NCBI RefSeq assembly: GCF_014648875.1
Contig: NZ_BMRY01000017.1
Span: forward strand, 1 to 64,000
DNA: 64,000 nt
DNA from: Streptomyces parvus
GTDB taxonomy: Bacteria; Actinomycetota; Actinomycetes; Streptomycetales; Streptomycetaceae
Direction of reading: 5' to 3'
This document shows positions 43,047 to 51,808 of this stretch, in pieces. The notes below the pieces were generated by a model. The model searched no databases and was not told the origin of the DNA. It saw nothing but the letters and a program-made list of their open reading frames with translations. The stretch's first letter is position 1; each line of letters starts with the position of its first letter. The translations under genes and the position numbers were made by a program.

Positions 43047-43685
43047 ATGAGAATCTCTGCGGTGCTCTTCGACGTGGACGGGGTCCTGCTGGACTCGGCA
43101 GGTGTGCACCGCAAGGTCTGGGACGCGTGGTCGGCGGCGCGGGGCCTGGACCCGGAGAAAGTGTGGGAGCTGACGTTCGGGCGGCGTCCTGAGGACACGG
43201 TCAGGGACGTGGCCGCGCATCTGGACCCGGCGGCCGAACGGAGGGCGCTCGACCGCCTGCTGGCCCAGGAGATGGGCGACATCCAGCCGGTCGAGGGAGC
43301 CCCCGACCTGCTGGAGTCGCTGTCCGGCAGCCCGTGGGCCATTGTGACCTCCGGCGCCCGGGACTTCGTGGAGGCCGGGTTCGCCGCGACGGGCCTGCCT
43401 CTCCCCGCCGTACAGGTCTACGGCAGCGACGTAATCCACGCGAAGCCCGCCCCGGACTGCTTCGCCCTGGCAGCGTCCCGCCTCGGGGTCCCCGCATCGG
43501 AGTGCCTGGTCGTGGAGGACGCGCCCGCGGGCATCCAGGCGGCGGTGGCGGCCGGCTGCGTCCCCGTCGGCCTGACGACGACGCACACGGAGGAGGCGCT
43601 GAGGCAGGCGCGTGCGTGCGTGGCGTCGCTGGCGGACGTACGGGGTCTGCTGACCGGGTACGGGTTCGGGGGCGGCCGCTCGTGA
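43047..43685 (+). CDS. HAD-superfamily phosphatase
   Basis: This 212-residue hydrolase has the HAD motifs: FDVDGVLLDS (nucleophile D9, D11), VTSGARD (motif II Ser/Thr), HAKPAPD (Lys) and VVEDAPAGIQAA (acidic pair). The small cap domain fits subfamily IA (beta-phosphoglucomutase/phosphoglycolate-like). The substrate is likely a small sugar phosphate but is not fixed by sequence. It may be cotranscribed with the upstream lipoprotein. Confidence 0.88.
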   Translation: MRISAVLFDVDGVLLDSAGVHRKVWDAWSAARGLDPEKVWELTFGRRPEDTVRDVAAHLDPAAERRALDRLLAQEMGDIQPVEGAPDLLESLSGSPWAIVTSGARDFVEAGFAATGLPLPAVQVYGSDVIHAKPAPDCFALAASRLGVPASECLVVEDAPAGIQAAVAAGCVPVGLTTTHTEEALRQARACVASLADVRGLLTGYGFGGGRS

Positions 43686-43808
43686 GGTGAGGTGGGGTAC
43701 GGGTGCTGGCCCCACCTTTGATCATCGGGACAGCTGGATGGTCGGGAGGACGTCTGTCGGGGACCGTGAAGTGGTCCCGAGCAAGTCGTCCACAGAGAAG
43801 GCAAGATC

Positions 43809-45209
43809 GTGCGCGTCATCACGGCCACCGCCGGCGCCCTGGCCCTCGCCGCCCTCGCCGGCGGAGGCACGTCAGCCACCACCACCTCCACCTCCACCGC
43901 CTACAAGCCGACCGTTGACGGATTCTGGAGGATGGATGGCTACGGCACGGTGCTGGCCATCCGGAACGGAACCTTCCAGGAGTTTCAGACCACCGCCGTC
44001 AGCTGCGTCGAGGGCGACTCCGCGCGCCGGACCGGTCCCGGCACTTACACCGCACCCGACGGCACGGTCATCACCGTGCGCACCTCGGGCCACCGCGACC
44101 ATGCGTCGATGCGGGCCGACGGCTCTGTCGGTGACCGGAAGCTACGCCGGATCGGGGAGCTGCCCGAGGCCTGTACGCGTCCGGCCGACGGCGGTCCGCT
44201 CGCCGCCTTCGACGTCTTCTGGCAGTCCTTCGAGGAGAACTACCCCTTCTTTTCTGCCAAGGGCATCGACTGGAACGCCGTACGCGAGCAGTACCGGCCC
44301 AAGGTGGACGCGAAGACGACCGAGGACGAGCTCTTCGATGTCTTCAGTGACATGGTCCGGCCGTTCCACGACGCCCACGTCGCCGTTCAGCACGGCGACA
44401 GCGTCTTCGCCCAGCCCCGCCCCGGAACGACCGTGCCTACCGGGGAACTGGACACGAAGGTCAAGAAGTTCATCATGGAACGCGACCTGAAGGACGCACG
44501 GAATCTCCAGGAGTTCGCCAACGGACGCATCACCTACGCGGACCTCCCTGGCGGTCAGGGCTACCTGCGGATCTCCGGCTTCGGTGGGTACGCGGGCGAG
44601 GACACGTCGTACGCGGCCCAACTGGCAGAGCTGGAAACGGCACTGGACACGGCGCTCGGCAAGGATCGCCCCCGTCGCCTGAAGGGCCTGATCATCGACC
44701 TGCGGATCAACGGCGGCGGTTCCGATGCCCTGGGCATCCACATCGCTGAGCGCCTCACCGACACCCCGTACGTCGCCTACGCCAAGCGGGCCCGCAACGA
44801 CCCCGCCGACCCCAGCCGGCACACCCGCCCCCAGCCTGCGTACGTCCTACCTGCCCAGGGTCCCCACTACACCGGCTCGATCGCCGTGCTGACCGGCGGC
44901 TCGACCTTCAGCGCGGGCGAGACCTTCACCCAGGCCCTCATGGACCGGCCCGGCAGAACGGTCCGGATCGGGCAGCCCACCCAGGGCGTCTTCTCGGACG
45001 TCATGATGCGCAAGCTCCCCAACGGAATGTCGGCCTACCTGCCGAACGAGGAGTTCCTGACGAGTTCGGGCCGGACCTTCGACGGCACCGGCATTCCGCC
45101 GCATCTCACCGAACCGGTCTTCACGAAGGAGGAGTTCGACCGGAAGAAGGACTCGGCCTTCGACAGGGCCGTGAGTGTCCTGCATAACCATGGCGGTTCT
45201 GGCAGCTGA
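43809..45209 (+). CDS. Secreted S41-family peptidase
   Basis: This 466-residue protein has a short signal sequence and a linker (TSATTTSTSTAYKP). An N-terminal beta domain is followed by a C-terminal-processing-protease-like domain: GYLRISGFGGY, LIIDLRINGGGSDALG and GGSTFSAGETFTQAL, with the catalytic Ser in the last motif. These enzymes degrade peptides or process C-termini outside the cell. There is no obvious PDZ domain. The GTG start at 43809 follows GAAGGCAAG. Confidence 0.85.
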   Translation: MRVITATAGALALAALAGGGTSATTTSTSTAYKPTVDGFWRMDGYGTVLAIRNGTFQEFQTTAVSCVEGDSARRTGPGTYTAPDGTVITVRTSGHRDHASMRADGSVGDRKLRRIGELPEACTRPADGGPLAAFDVFWQSFEENYPFFSAKGIDWNAVREQYRPKVDAKTTEDELFDVFSDMVRPFHDAHVAVQHGDSVFAQPRPGTTVPTGELDTKVKKFIMERDLKDARNLQEFANGRITYADLPGGQGYLRISGFGGYAGEDTSYAAQLAELETALDTALGKDRPRRLKGLIIDLRINGGGSDALGIHIAERLTDTPYVAYAKRARNDPADPSRHTRPQPAYVLPAQGPHYTGSIAVLTGGSTFSAGETFTQALMDRPGRTVRIGQPTQGVFSDVMMRKLPNGMSAYLPNEEFLTSSGRTFDGTGIPPHLTEPVFTKEEFDRKKDSAFDRAVSVLHNHGGSGS

Positions 45210-45413
45210 CGCGAACAGGGCGGCCGGCGCGGTCCCAGCGGGAGCCCTGGGGACCATCAGAACCGGCAATCACGCGGGATGGAAGAACCTGGCGTCCCCT
45301 TCCCGGCTGTGAGGACCTGCACGGCGTCCGCGGGAACCGGAAAAGGAGTCTCCGGACTTCGGGTCCCGCAACGTCACCTGGCCGTCGACCACTCCGAACG
45401 AGCCGTGACGCGG

Positions 45414-46235
45414 TCAGGGTCTCAACGCTGCCCACTCGCGGGAAACGGCACCCTGGTGTCCGCGCAGGAGAGCGGACAGGCTGTTGGGTCCATGGGTCAT
45501 CAATGCCCATAGAGCGCTGATTTCCCGCGCGCCGGACCACGCCCCGCCCGCCGTCGGAGTGCGGAAGGGAAGGACGCCGATGCCCCGGGCCGCGAAGGGA
45601 TCGGGCCTCAAGTACCGCATGCCTCCGGTTCCGCACAGGTAGCTGGTGGCGACCATCGAGGCCGCGAGGTCTGCCAGCCTCTCGGATCGGCCGGTACGCG
45701 CGGGCAGTGTGTCGCTGTGGACGATTCGGCCTCGCCAGCCGAGCAGATCGAGAAGTAGCCGTGTGGAGGCCTCCGTGACCTCGGCGGTGCTTTCCGTGTC
45801 CTTCATGAGATCGAGAAGCGGCTGGAGTGCTTCGCTCAAGCAAGCCCAGTGCGGGCTGGTTCCGTAGTGCTGTTGGAGGGACAGCAGCAGCTTGCGGCGG
45901 GACCTCGCCGGGTCGACAACCCTGGCTTCCTTGATGAGTGTCGGTCTGCCGCGTGGAAGGTGGGTCGGGAGGGTCAGCCAGTGGCGGTGCTGCGGATCGA
46001 GCAGTGATCCGAGGCGGGCTCGCTGTTGGTAGTCCCGGCGGGCGAACTGGACGTCATTCAGGACGACCCAGTAGTCCGCCGCGTACAGCTTGGCGAGCGT
46101 GGACAGACGGGGGAAGAGATTGGGCTGGTGGATGGCGCAGAGGGGGCCGGCCGGGGGCCTGGACGTTCGGTCAGTCGGAGAGCAGCCAGGTGTCGTAGCC
46201 GCGTTTCCGGAGGCGTTCGAAGGCGTCGCGGACAT
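45414..46235 (-). CDS. WbqC-family protein
   Basis: This 273-residue protein shows the WbqC pattern: CAIHQPNLFPRLSTLAKLYAADYWVVLNDVQFARRDYQQR. These proteins are found in surface-sugar and modified-sugar loci; their activity is not well established. No start codon exists closer to the conserved motif than the ATG at 46235, so the gene overlaps the YdcF-like gene by about 65 bp. Alternatively the first 35 residues are not translated and an unusual start is used. It is the last gene of the three-gene operon. Confidence 0.78.
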   Translation of the reverse strand: MSATPSNASGNAATTPGCSPTDRTSRPPAGPLCAIHQPNLFPRLSTLAKLYAADYWVVLNDVQFARRDYQQRARLGSLLDPQHRHWLTLPTHLPRGRPTLIKEARVVDPARSRRKLLLSLQQHYGTSPHWACLSEALQPLLDLMKDTESTAEVTEASTRLLLDLLGWRGRIVHSDTLPARTGRSERLADLAASMVATSYLCGTGGMRYLRPDPFAARGIGVLPFRTPTAGGAWSGAREISALWALMTHGPNSLSALLRGHQGAVSREWAALRP

Positions 46236-46827
46236 GTTCCGGAACCTCCTGCTCGATGGCGAAGCCACGGCGGGGATATTCCATGACTCGGTGCGTGTCG
46301 CCCATCATCATGGAGATGAATTCCGCCTCGTCGTCCTGTTCCTTGGCGTACTCGTCAAAGGCCACCGGCTGGGAAGCGCACACGGGGTCGACCTCCGGCC
46401 ACTGCTTGCGGCAGGTGGCGTACGCGCGGCGCTGCATGTAGGGCATGGAGATCAGCAGAACCGAATGCATCGTCCTCCCGTCGCCCGTCAGCACCGTGCG
46501 GCCGAAGCGGATGTTCTCCCCGGTGTTGGTCGCATACGGCTCCAGCAGGGTGGCCTCTTCCGGCACCCCCAGGGCGATCGCTCTCTCCCGGAAGTGGACT
46601 GCCTCGCCCCGGGGAAACCGCCTGCTTGTGCCCGGCATGATGCCGCCCGAGAAGGCCACTACGGGAAAGAGCCGGGCCCGGTAGAGATCGGCTGCTGCGG
46701 CGGCGACCCCGATGTCGCAGCCGCCCAGGGCCAGTGCCGCCGAACATGGGCGGACCGGCTGCTTCAGTACATTGAAGTTCCAGAGGATTCGGGCATCACC
46801 TCTGTCCGCGCCGGTGATCGAGGTCAT
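46171..46827 (-). CDS. YdcF-family (DUF218) protein
   Basis: This 218-residue protein has the DUF218 motifs ALALGGCDIGVAAAAADL, AFSGG, and EPYATNTGENIRFG (E of the conserved acidic motif). YdcF-type proteins are linked to envelope or nucleotide-sugar metabolism; the fold is known but the reaction is not. The ATG overlaps the stop of the XRE-TPR regulator (ATGA). It lacks membrane segments, so it is cytosolic. Confidence 0.82.
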   Translation of the reverse strand: MTSITGADRGDARILWNFNVLKQPVRPCSAALALGGCDIGVAAAAADLYRARLFPVVAFSGGIMPGTSRRFPRGEAVHFRERAIALGVPEEATLLEPYATNTGENIRFGRTVLTGDGRTMHSVLLISMPYMQRRAYATCRKQWPEVDPVCASQPVAFDEYAKEQDDEAEFISMMMGDTHRVMEYPRRGFAIEQEVPEHVRDAFERLRKRGYDTWLLSD

Positions 46828-47918
46828 GCGCACTCCTGGGCTTCGCGGATTGCTTCGATGCTGCGCAGTTGGTGCCCCAGCCCGTGCTGACCGGCGGTGG
46901 CAGCTGCTCCGGCGAGGGTTGTCCGTCCTTCGCCGGCGGTTGCCGGGTCGGACAGCAGAATGTGCGCGTGAGCGGTGTCGAGCTGTACATGCTCCAGCGG
47001 GGAGTTCGGACGTCCGGTCGAGCGTGCTGTCTCGATGTAGCGGAGGGCGTGGATGAGGTCGCCCGCTCCACGATGGGCCAGAGCGAGCTTCTGCTGGGCC
47101 ACCGCCCAGTCCACCGGTTCCGTGAGGTCGTAGAACTCCCGGGCCGCCGCCCGCATGAGGACGATGGCCGAGTCGGCTCGGCCCTGTTTGGACAGGGCTG
47201 TGCCGATCCAGAGACGGGCCCGCACGCGGTCGAGCCTGCTGAGGCGGTCGTCCTCGGCCAGCGCCTCGTAGCGGGATGCCGCAGATTCGAGTCGGCCTGA
47301 CATCTCTTCGACGACGGCCAGTGACAGCTCGATCTGGGCCGCACGGCGTGGGATGCGGAGGCCGATGAACAGGCTGCGCGCGTCTGCGTACAGACGCGCC
47401 GCCGTGATGAGGTCGCAGACCGTGCCCTGCAGGCGTCTCATATCGCCGAACAACGTCAGAGTCCGGCCGTACAGATACTGACCTCGCTCGTCCAGTTCAC
47501 CAGGCAGTACTTGGTGCAGCCACCGGTCGAGCAGGGTGCGGGCGAAGGTGAAGTCCTGTCGGCTCAGACAGACCATCGCCCGCTCCAGGTCCTCGGCCCA
47601 TGTCTCGTGATCCCCGAGGGACGGAACCGGCGGCCTGCGGGGCCGGTGCGTCAGACCGTCGCTGTCCAGCAGGCGCTCGAAGCGCTCCTGCACGGCGGGC
47701 TCGGCCCGGGCGAGAACGGTGTCGAGTATGGCCTGGCTGTCGGCCTGCGGAGTCGTTTCTGAGAGCAGCTTCTCCCATTTGGCAACGGTGTTGACCGCCA
47801 CGCCGAGGTGCTCCGCGAAGCCGCGGATACTCTTTCGCAGCGCCTTGCGCAGAGCCCGGGCCTCCAGGCCGCTCCACTGGTGCACGGTGGCCACGTCTTG
47901 CTCCTCTCCGGCCGTCAT
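46824..47918 (-). CDS. XRE-type regulator with TPR-like domain
   Basis: This 364-residue protein has an N-terminal helix-turn-helix (about 20-60: GFAEHLGVAVNTVAKWEKL) and a long helical repeat region (about 110-355) of TPR type (LSRQDFTFARTLLDRWL, LSLAVVEEMSGRLESAASRYEALAED). It resembles peptide- or partner-sensing XRE regulators common in Streptomyces. It leads the operon with YdcF and WbqC. The divergent gene encodes an anti-sigma-type ATPase, an arrangement often seen in Streptomyces. Confidence 0.85.
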   Translation of the reverse strand: MTAGEEQDVATVHQWSGLEARALRKALRKSIRGFAEHLGVAVNTVAKWEKLLSETTPQADSQAILDTVLARAEPAVQERFERLLDSDGLTHRPRRPPVPSLGDHETWAEDLERAMVCLSRQDFTFARTLLDRWLHQVLPGELDERGQYLYGRTLTLFGDMRRLQGTVCDLITAARLYADARSLFIGLRIPRRAAQIELSLAVVEEMSGRLESAASRYEALAEDDRLSRLDRVRARLWIGTALSKQGRADSAIVLMRAAAREFYDLTEPVDWAVAQQKLALAHRGAGDLIHALRYIETARSTGRPNSPLEHVQLDTAHAHILLSDPATAGEGRTTLAGAAATAGQHGLGHQLRSIEAIREAQECA

Positions 47919-48046
47919 GGAATCACGTCACGCGCAGAGGGCGGGGCGGAAGTGGAACAGAAGTGGAACAGCGGTTGATTCCGCGACGATTCGGAGAAGG
48001 CGAAGCTCGGAGGACCAGCCCTCCGCACCTTCTGGACGGTCCACGC

Positions 48047-48571
48047 ATGGAACCTTTCACCGCATTACCCGGCCCGGCGAATTCACTGGTGGTCGGTCAC
48101 AGGATTCCGCAGCCGGACAGGGCCGTGGCCCGCGCTGCGCGCCGGTACTTCGACGCGAAGCGGATGTCGGTCCGGCTGGCACGCCAGTTCGTGACGACCA
48201 CGCTGGCAGCGTGGGGGATCACCGGTGGATCAACCGAAGACATCCGCCTGTGCGCGTCGGAGCTAACTTCCAACGCGCTGACCCACGGCACGCGCCGCGG
48301 CCACGGATTCCTGGTGGGCCTCTCGGCCTTTGACGACTTGATCCGCCTGGAAGTCCATGACAGCCGTGATGTCAGTCCCGAGCGACACCCACAGGTGCGG
48401 CACGCGGCCGGCACGCAGGGGTCAGGGCGAGGGCTGCGGATCGTCGAGTCGCTCGCGCAGGACTGGGGCGTCGACCGCCGTGAGCCGTTCGGGAAGGTCG
48501 TGTGGTCCCACTTCAAGGCCGTGCCCGAAGACCAGCAGACCGGTCTGGTTCAGCGCGCGCCAAGAACGTAG
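48047..48571 (+). CDS. Anti-sigma-type ATP-binding regulator (HATPase_c)
   Basis: This 174-residue protein has the N-box ELTSNALTHGTRRGHG and G-box GSGRGLRIVESLAQDWGV of the RsbW/SpoIIAB-like ATPase group. Such proteins bind sigma factors or act as partners of XRE regulators in Streptomyces. The ATG at 48047 is chosen; the frame upstream is not gene-like. It is divergent from the XRE-TPR gene across 128 bp. Confidence 0.87.
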   Translation: MEPFTALPGPANSLVVGHRIPQPDRAVARAARRYFDAKRMSVRLARQFVTTTLAAWGITGGSTEDIRLCASELTSNALTHGTRRGHGFLVGLSAFDDLIRLEVHDSRDVSPERHPQVRHAAGTQGSGRGLRIVESLAQDWGVDRREPFGKVVWSHFKAVPEDQQTGLVQRAPRT

Positions 48572-48589
48572 TGCCACGGGATCCAGGTC

Positions 48590-49072
48590 TCACCGACTCC
48601 AGGAGATCGCGTAGTACTTGACGCGTTCGTCCTCGCCGACCTGCCGCATCCCCGCCGCTGTCATCACGTGCTGGGACGCCGTGTTGTCGTGGTCGGCGTC
48701 GCCCTTCACCGAGGTGACCCCCTGGTCCCGCGCGAACGGCAGCAGGGCGCGGAGCGCTTCGGCGGCGTACCCCTTGCCCTGTGCCGACGGGACGAGGCCG
48801 TAGCCGATTGTGACGCTGCCGTGTTCGTCCGGCGGGCCATGGAATCCTATGCCTCCGATCGCACGGTGGTCCGAGCGGCGGCGGATCACGTACGGGCCGA
48901 ACGGCTGAGGATCGCCGGTGGCCGCGCAGTGTTCCAGGAAGCGCTTGGCCACGGACACATCGCCCTCGGTCGGGAAGCCGGGCTCCCAGCGCGCCTCGGC
49001 GTCCGGCCGGCCCGCCGCCATCTGCTCGGCCTCATCCACGGATATCGGGTGCAGCGCGAGTCGTTCGGTCAT
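48590..49072 (-). CDS. GNAT-family acetyltransferase (RimJ/RimL-like)
   Basis: This 160-residue enzyme begins MTERLALHPISVDEAEQM and has the acetyl-CoA motif IGYGLVPSAQGKGYAAEALRALLPFA and NTASQHVMTAAGM, as in RimJ/RimL-type acetyltransferases. The ATG at 49072 has GGGAG at 5 bases. The substrate is unknown. It is convergent with the ATP-binding regulator. Confidence 0.87.
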   Translation of the reverse strand: MTERLALHPISVDEAEQMAAGRPDAEARWEPGFPTEGDVSVAKRFLEHCAATGDPQPFGPYVIRRRSDHRAIGGIGFHGPPDEHGSVTIGYGLVPSAQGKGYAAEALRALLPFARDQGVTSVKGDADHDNTASQHVMTAAGMRQVGEDERVKYYAISWSR

Positions 49073-49207
49073 CAGGTCTCCCATGGCAGGGAGGTGTATC
49101 ACGGGGGCCGGACGGGGTGCGCGTGGATATGCGGTGCCATCCGGCGGGCTACGGAGGGCCTTGCTGTGCTGTCCCTCCTTCCGCTCGTCGGTCCGTCTGC
49201 TCGACGG

Positions 49208-50956
49208 TCAGGTCGGGAACTCCCCGCACCACGCCCGGCTGATCAGGTGTTTTGGCAGGCGCGGCAGTGTCGCGTCCACCGGGAAGTCGCCGTCGTGGGC
49301 AAGACAGGCCAGGGCGAGCGGGCCGAGGGCCACGTGGCTGCGGGGGTCCGGCGAGTCGGACCAGTAGTGGTCGTGGAGGGTCACGGCTTCGGTGAGGATT
49401 TCGGCGAACGCCTCGCGGTTCCCGGTGATGAGGCGGTGGAAGAGGGCGGCCGGCTGGTAGTCGATCTGGTTCAGCAGGGCCGGTTCGGTGCCGGTCGCGA
49501 CCTTCGGGTCGGACGTCTCCATCGTGGCGATGAGCTTCTGGGCGATGTCGTCCAGGGACGCGCCGCGCCAGTAGGCCTGGAGCGTGTCGATCCAGTGGAG
49601 CAGGTAGGCGTCCTGCTTCGGATCGGCGCGGCGCAGGTCGTCCAGGGGGATCTGCGCCAGCCGGGACAGGCGGTCGCGCTCGCGGCAGACGAGGGCGAAC
49701 CAGAAGGCGTCCAGCCAGGCGCGGGCGTTCGCCTGCGGGGACGGGCCGGTGGCGGGCAGGGCGACGACGCGGTCGCCGATGCGGCATTCCACCGGGCCCG
49801 TGTGCGGGAGGGTGGTGGCGAACAGGGCGTCGCCCAGCTGCATGGCGGTGACCCAGGCCTCCCAGGTCTCCAGCTTCGCGCTGTCGGGGTCCTCCACGCA
49901 GCGGGCGAGTGCGTGGGCCGTCGCCGCGCGAAAGGCCTCGGGGAGCAGGGCCGGTTCCTGGGGGAGCCGCTCCGTGAACTGCCGCGCTTCGGTGGCCGTT
50001 TCGTCGGCCGAGAGCGCGGTGTCCGCTCGGGTCTGTTCCGTGTCGCCCTGGCTTTCCGTGTGCAGCCCGCGCATCAGGTCCATCAGCTCCGGCGGCGGCA
50101 CCACCTGCATCGCGCGGGTCTGCTCGTCGAAGGCGGTGAGGCAGACCAGACCGTCCCGACGCCACCAGTACAGCAGCGGGTTGAGGGAACCGGGCCCGTC
50201 CTCGTACGCGCCCACCGCGTACATCCCCATCTCGTTGACCGCGTCCACCACCGTGGCATCGACGATCGGGTGGAACGCCAGGAGGTGCCGGGTCGGCACG
50301 ACGACGAGTGCCCCGGCCTCCGGCAGGTCCCGGCCGGTGAGGGTGCGGGCCAGGTCACCCAGGACGAGCGCCTTGCTCGCCACGAAGTGGGAGTCGCCGT
50401 AGACCGAGTGCAGCAGCGCGCCCGACGGCGTACGGATCTCCTCGTGCTCCACCGGTTCGGCCAGCAGGTTCGCCCGGCCTGCCGCCTTCAGAGCGTCGAG
50501 GCCGACGCGCTCGACGTCAGCGTCGGTGAGCATGCGTACGGAGTCGGGGGCGTCCAGGGCGAGGGCGGTCACCAGGCCGTCGGCCGGCTGCCAGGCGTAC
50601 CGGTGGCCGGCTGCCACGTCCCCGGTGAGCGCTTCGGCGGGCAGCAGACGCAGGACGGTCCGGCGCAGCAGCTCCTCGGCGCTCTCGCCGCCCTGCGCCA
50701 CCGCGTCCAGGGAGGTGAAGTGCAGGGCTATCAGCGCCGGCCAGTGCTCCGGGGCCTCCGCCCCGCAGCGCTGCGCCAGGATGGTGAGGTTGTGGGAGGA
50801 GCGTTCGCGTACGGCTGTCGCTCCGTCCACCTGGGGGCGGACTCCGTCCCGCGCGCTCAGGTCGTCGGCCACCAGGCGGCGCAGGTGGTCGGCCAGGTCG
50901 GCGGTCAATGCGGGCAGATGGGCGTCGGGTGCGTTGCTGTCGTTGTCCTGTGTCAC
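49208..50956 (-). CDS. Imm49-family immunity protein with extra N-terminal domain
   Basis: In this 582-residue protein the C-terminal 270 residues match the Imm49 pattern common in Streptomyces: QDAYLLHWIDTLQAYWRG, LLNQIDYQPAALFHRLITGN and VALGPLALACLAHDGDFPV. The N-terminal 300 residues form a separate mixed domain (LLAFHPIVDATVVDAVNEMGMYAVGAYED), perhaps DUF1444-like. Imm49 proteins are predicted to neutralise polymorphic toxins, but no toxin gene lies beside it. It is monocistronic. Confidence 0.75.
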   Translation of the reverse strand: MTQDNDSNAPDAHLPALTADLADHLRRLVADDLSARDGVRPQVDGATAVRERSSHNLTILAQRCGAEAPEHWPALIALHFTSLDAVAQGGESAEELLRRTVLRLLPAEALTGDVAAGHRYAWQPADGLVTALALDAPDSVRMLTDADVERVGLDALKAAGRANLLAEPVEHEEIRTPSGALLHSVYGDSHFVASKALVLGDLARTLTGRDLPEAGALVVVPTRHLLAFHPIVDATVVDAVNEMGMYAVGAYEDGPGSLNPLLYWWRRDGLVCLTAFDEQTRAMQVVPPPELMDLMRGLHTESQGDTEQTRADTALSADETATEARQFTERLPQEPALLPEAFRAATAHALARCVEDPDSAKLETWEAWVTAMQLGDALFATTLPHTGPVECRIGDRVVALPATGPSPQANARAWLDAFWFALVCRERDRLSRLAQIPLDDLRRADPKQDAYLLHWIDTLQAYWRGASLDDIAQKLIATMETSDPKVATGTEPALLNQIDYQPAALFHRLITGNREAFAEILTEAVTLHDHYWSDSPDPRSHVALGPLALACLAHDGDFPVDATLPRLPKHLISRAWCGEFPT

Positions 50957-51065
50957 CCGGAAACCCTACTGAGGGCCACCGCCGGGGGGTGAGGTCGTCT
51001 CCGGGGAGAGGAAGAGGGTCGGGAAGGGCTGCTTCAGGGATTTCCGCTGCGGTGAACAGGCGGCT

Positions 51066-51653
51066 TCATCGCATGATGTCCTTCTGGGATGCGACGACCA
51101 CTCCGTACAGGTCGCCGATGGTCGCCAGCGCGCCACCGTGCACCTGGGCGGCGTCGAGGTCGGACCCGAGGGCCGGCAGGGATCTCGTCGCGCAGGCGTC
51201 GGCGACGACCGTGGGGCGGTTGCCGCGCAGGAACGCGCCCTGGGCGGTGAACGCCACGCACATGTGTGTCATCCAGCCGGCCACGATCACGTCCTGGCCG
51301 GCGGGCACATGCTCGCCGAGGTCCGTGCCGTGGAAGGCGTTCGGGGCCTGCTTGACGACGACGGGCTCTCCGGCGGCCGGGGCGACCGCCGGGTGGATCT
51401 GTCCGATCTCGGACCGGATGTCGTACGGGGTGCCCTCGCCTCCGTCGTTGATGACGTGCACGACCTTCGTGCCCGCCTCGCGGGCCCGGGTCAGCAGGTC
51501 TGCGGCCGCTTCCAACGAGGGCCGCCAGCCGTCGAGTTCCATCACGCCACGGGTGTAGGTGTTCTGGAAGTCCACGAGGATCAGCGTCGAGCCGGTCAGC
51601 GTGGCCGGGGTCGCGTCGAAGCCGTTGAGTTCGCGCAGGGTGGTTCGGGACAT
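51066..51653 (-). CDS. Isochorismatase-family cysteine hydrolase
   Basis: This 195-residue hydrolase has the family triad: Asp in LILVDFQNTY, Lys in VVVKQAPNAF and Cys in AGWMTHMCVAF, with the cis-peptide valine region before the Cys. It may act on nicotinamide-like or other amides. It is divergent from the GlxA-type regulator with 155 bp between them, which suggests control by it. Confidence 0.9.
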   Translation of the reverse strand: MSRTTLRELNGFDATPATLTGSTLILVDFQNTYTRGVMELDGWRPSLEAAADLLTRAREAGTKVVHVINDGGEGTPYDIRSEIGQIHPAVAPAAGEPVVVKQAPNAFHGTDLGEHVPAGQDVIVAGWMTHMCVAFTAQGAFLRGNRPTVVADACATRSLPALGSDLDAAQVHGGALATIGDLYGVVVASQKDIMR

Positions 51654-51739
51654 GGGTGTACCGCCTCGGGAATCGTACGTCGGGGAAGTGCTCGCCCGTT
51701 CCGCGCGGCGAGCTGGTCTCCACGCTAGGAGCCGCCCCG

Positions 51740-51778
51740 CATGTCCACAATGACGTCTAGCATGCAGATACCGACATG
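51740..51778. promoter_or_regulatory. Divergent control region with inverted half-sites
   Basis: The arms CATGTC and GACATG lie 27 bp apart between the isochorismatase and GlxA-type genes, with AGGAGGG just before the regulator start. This is a possible binding site for the regulator; the arms are short and could be chance. Confidence 0.3.
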
Positions 51779-51808
51779 GGGCGGGGGAACGGAGTCAGGA
51801 GGGCAACC

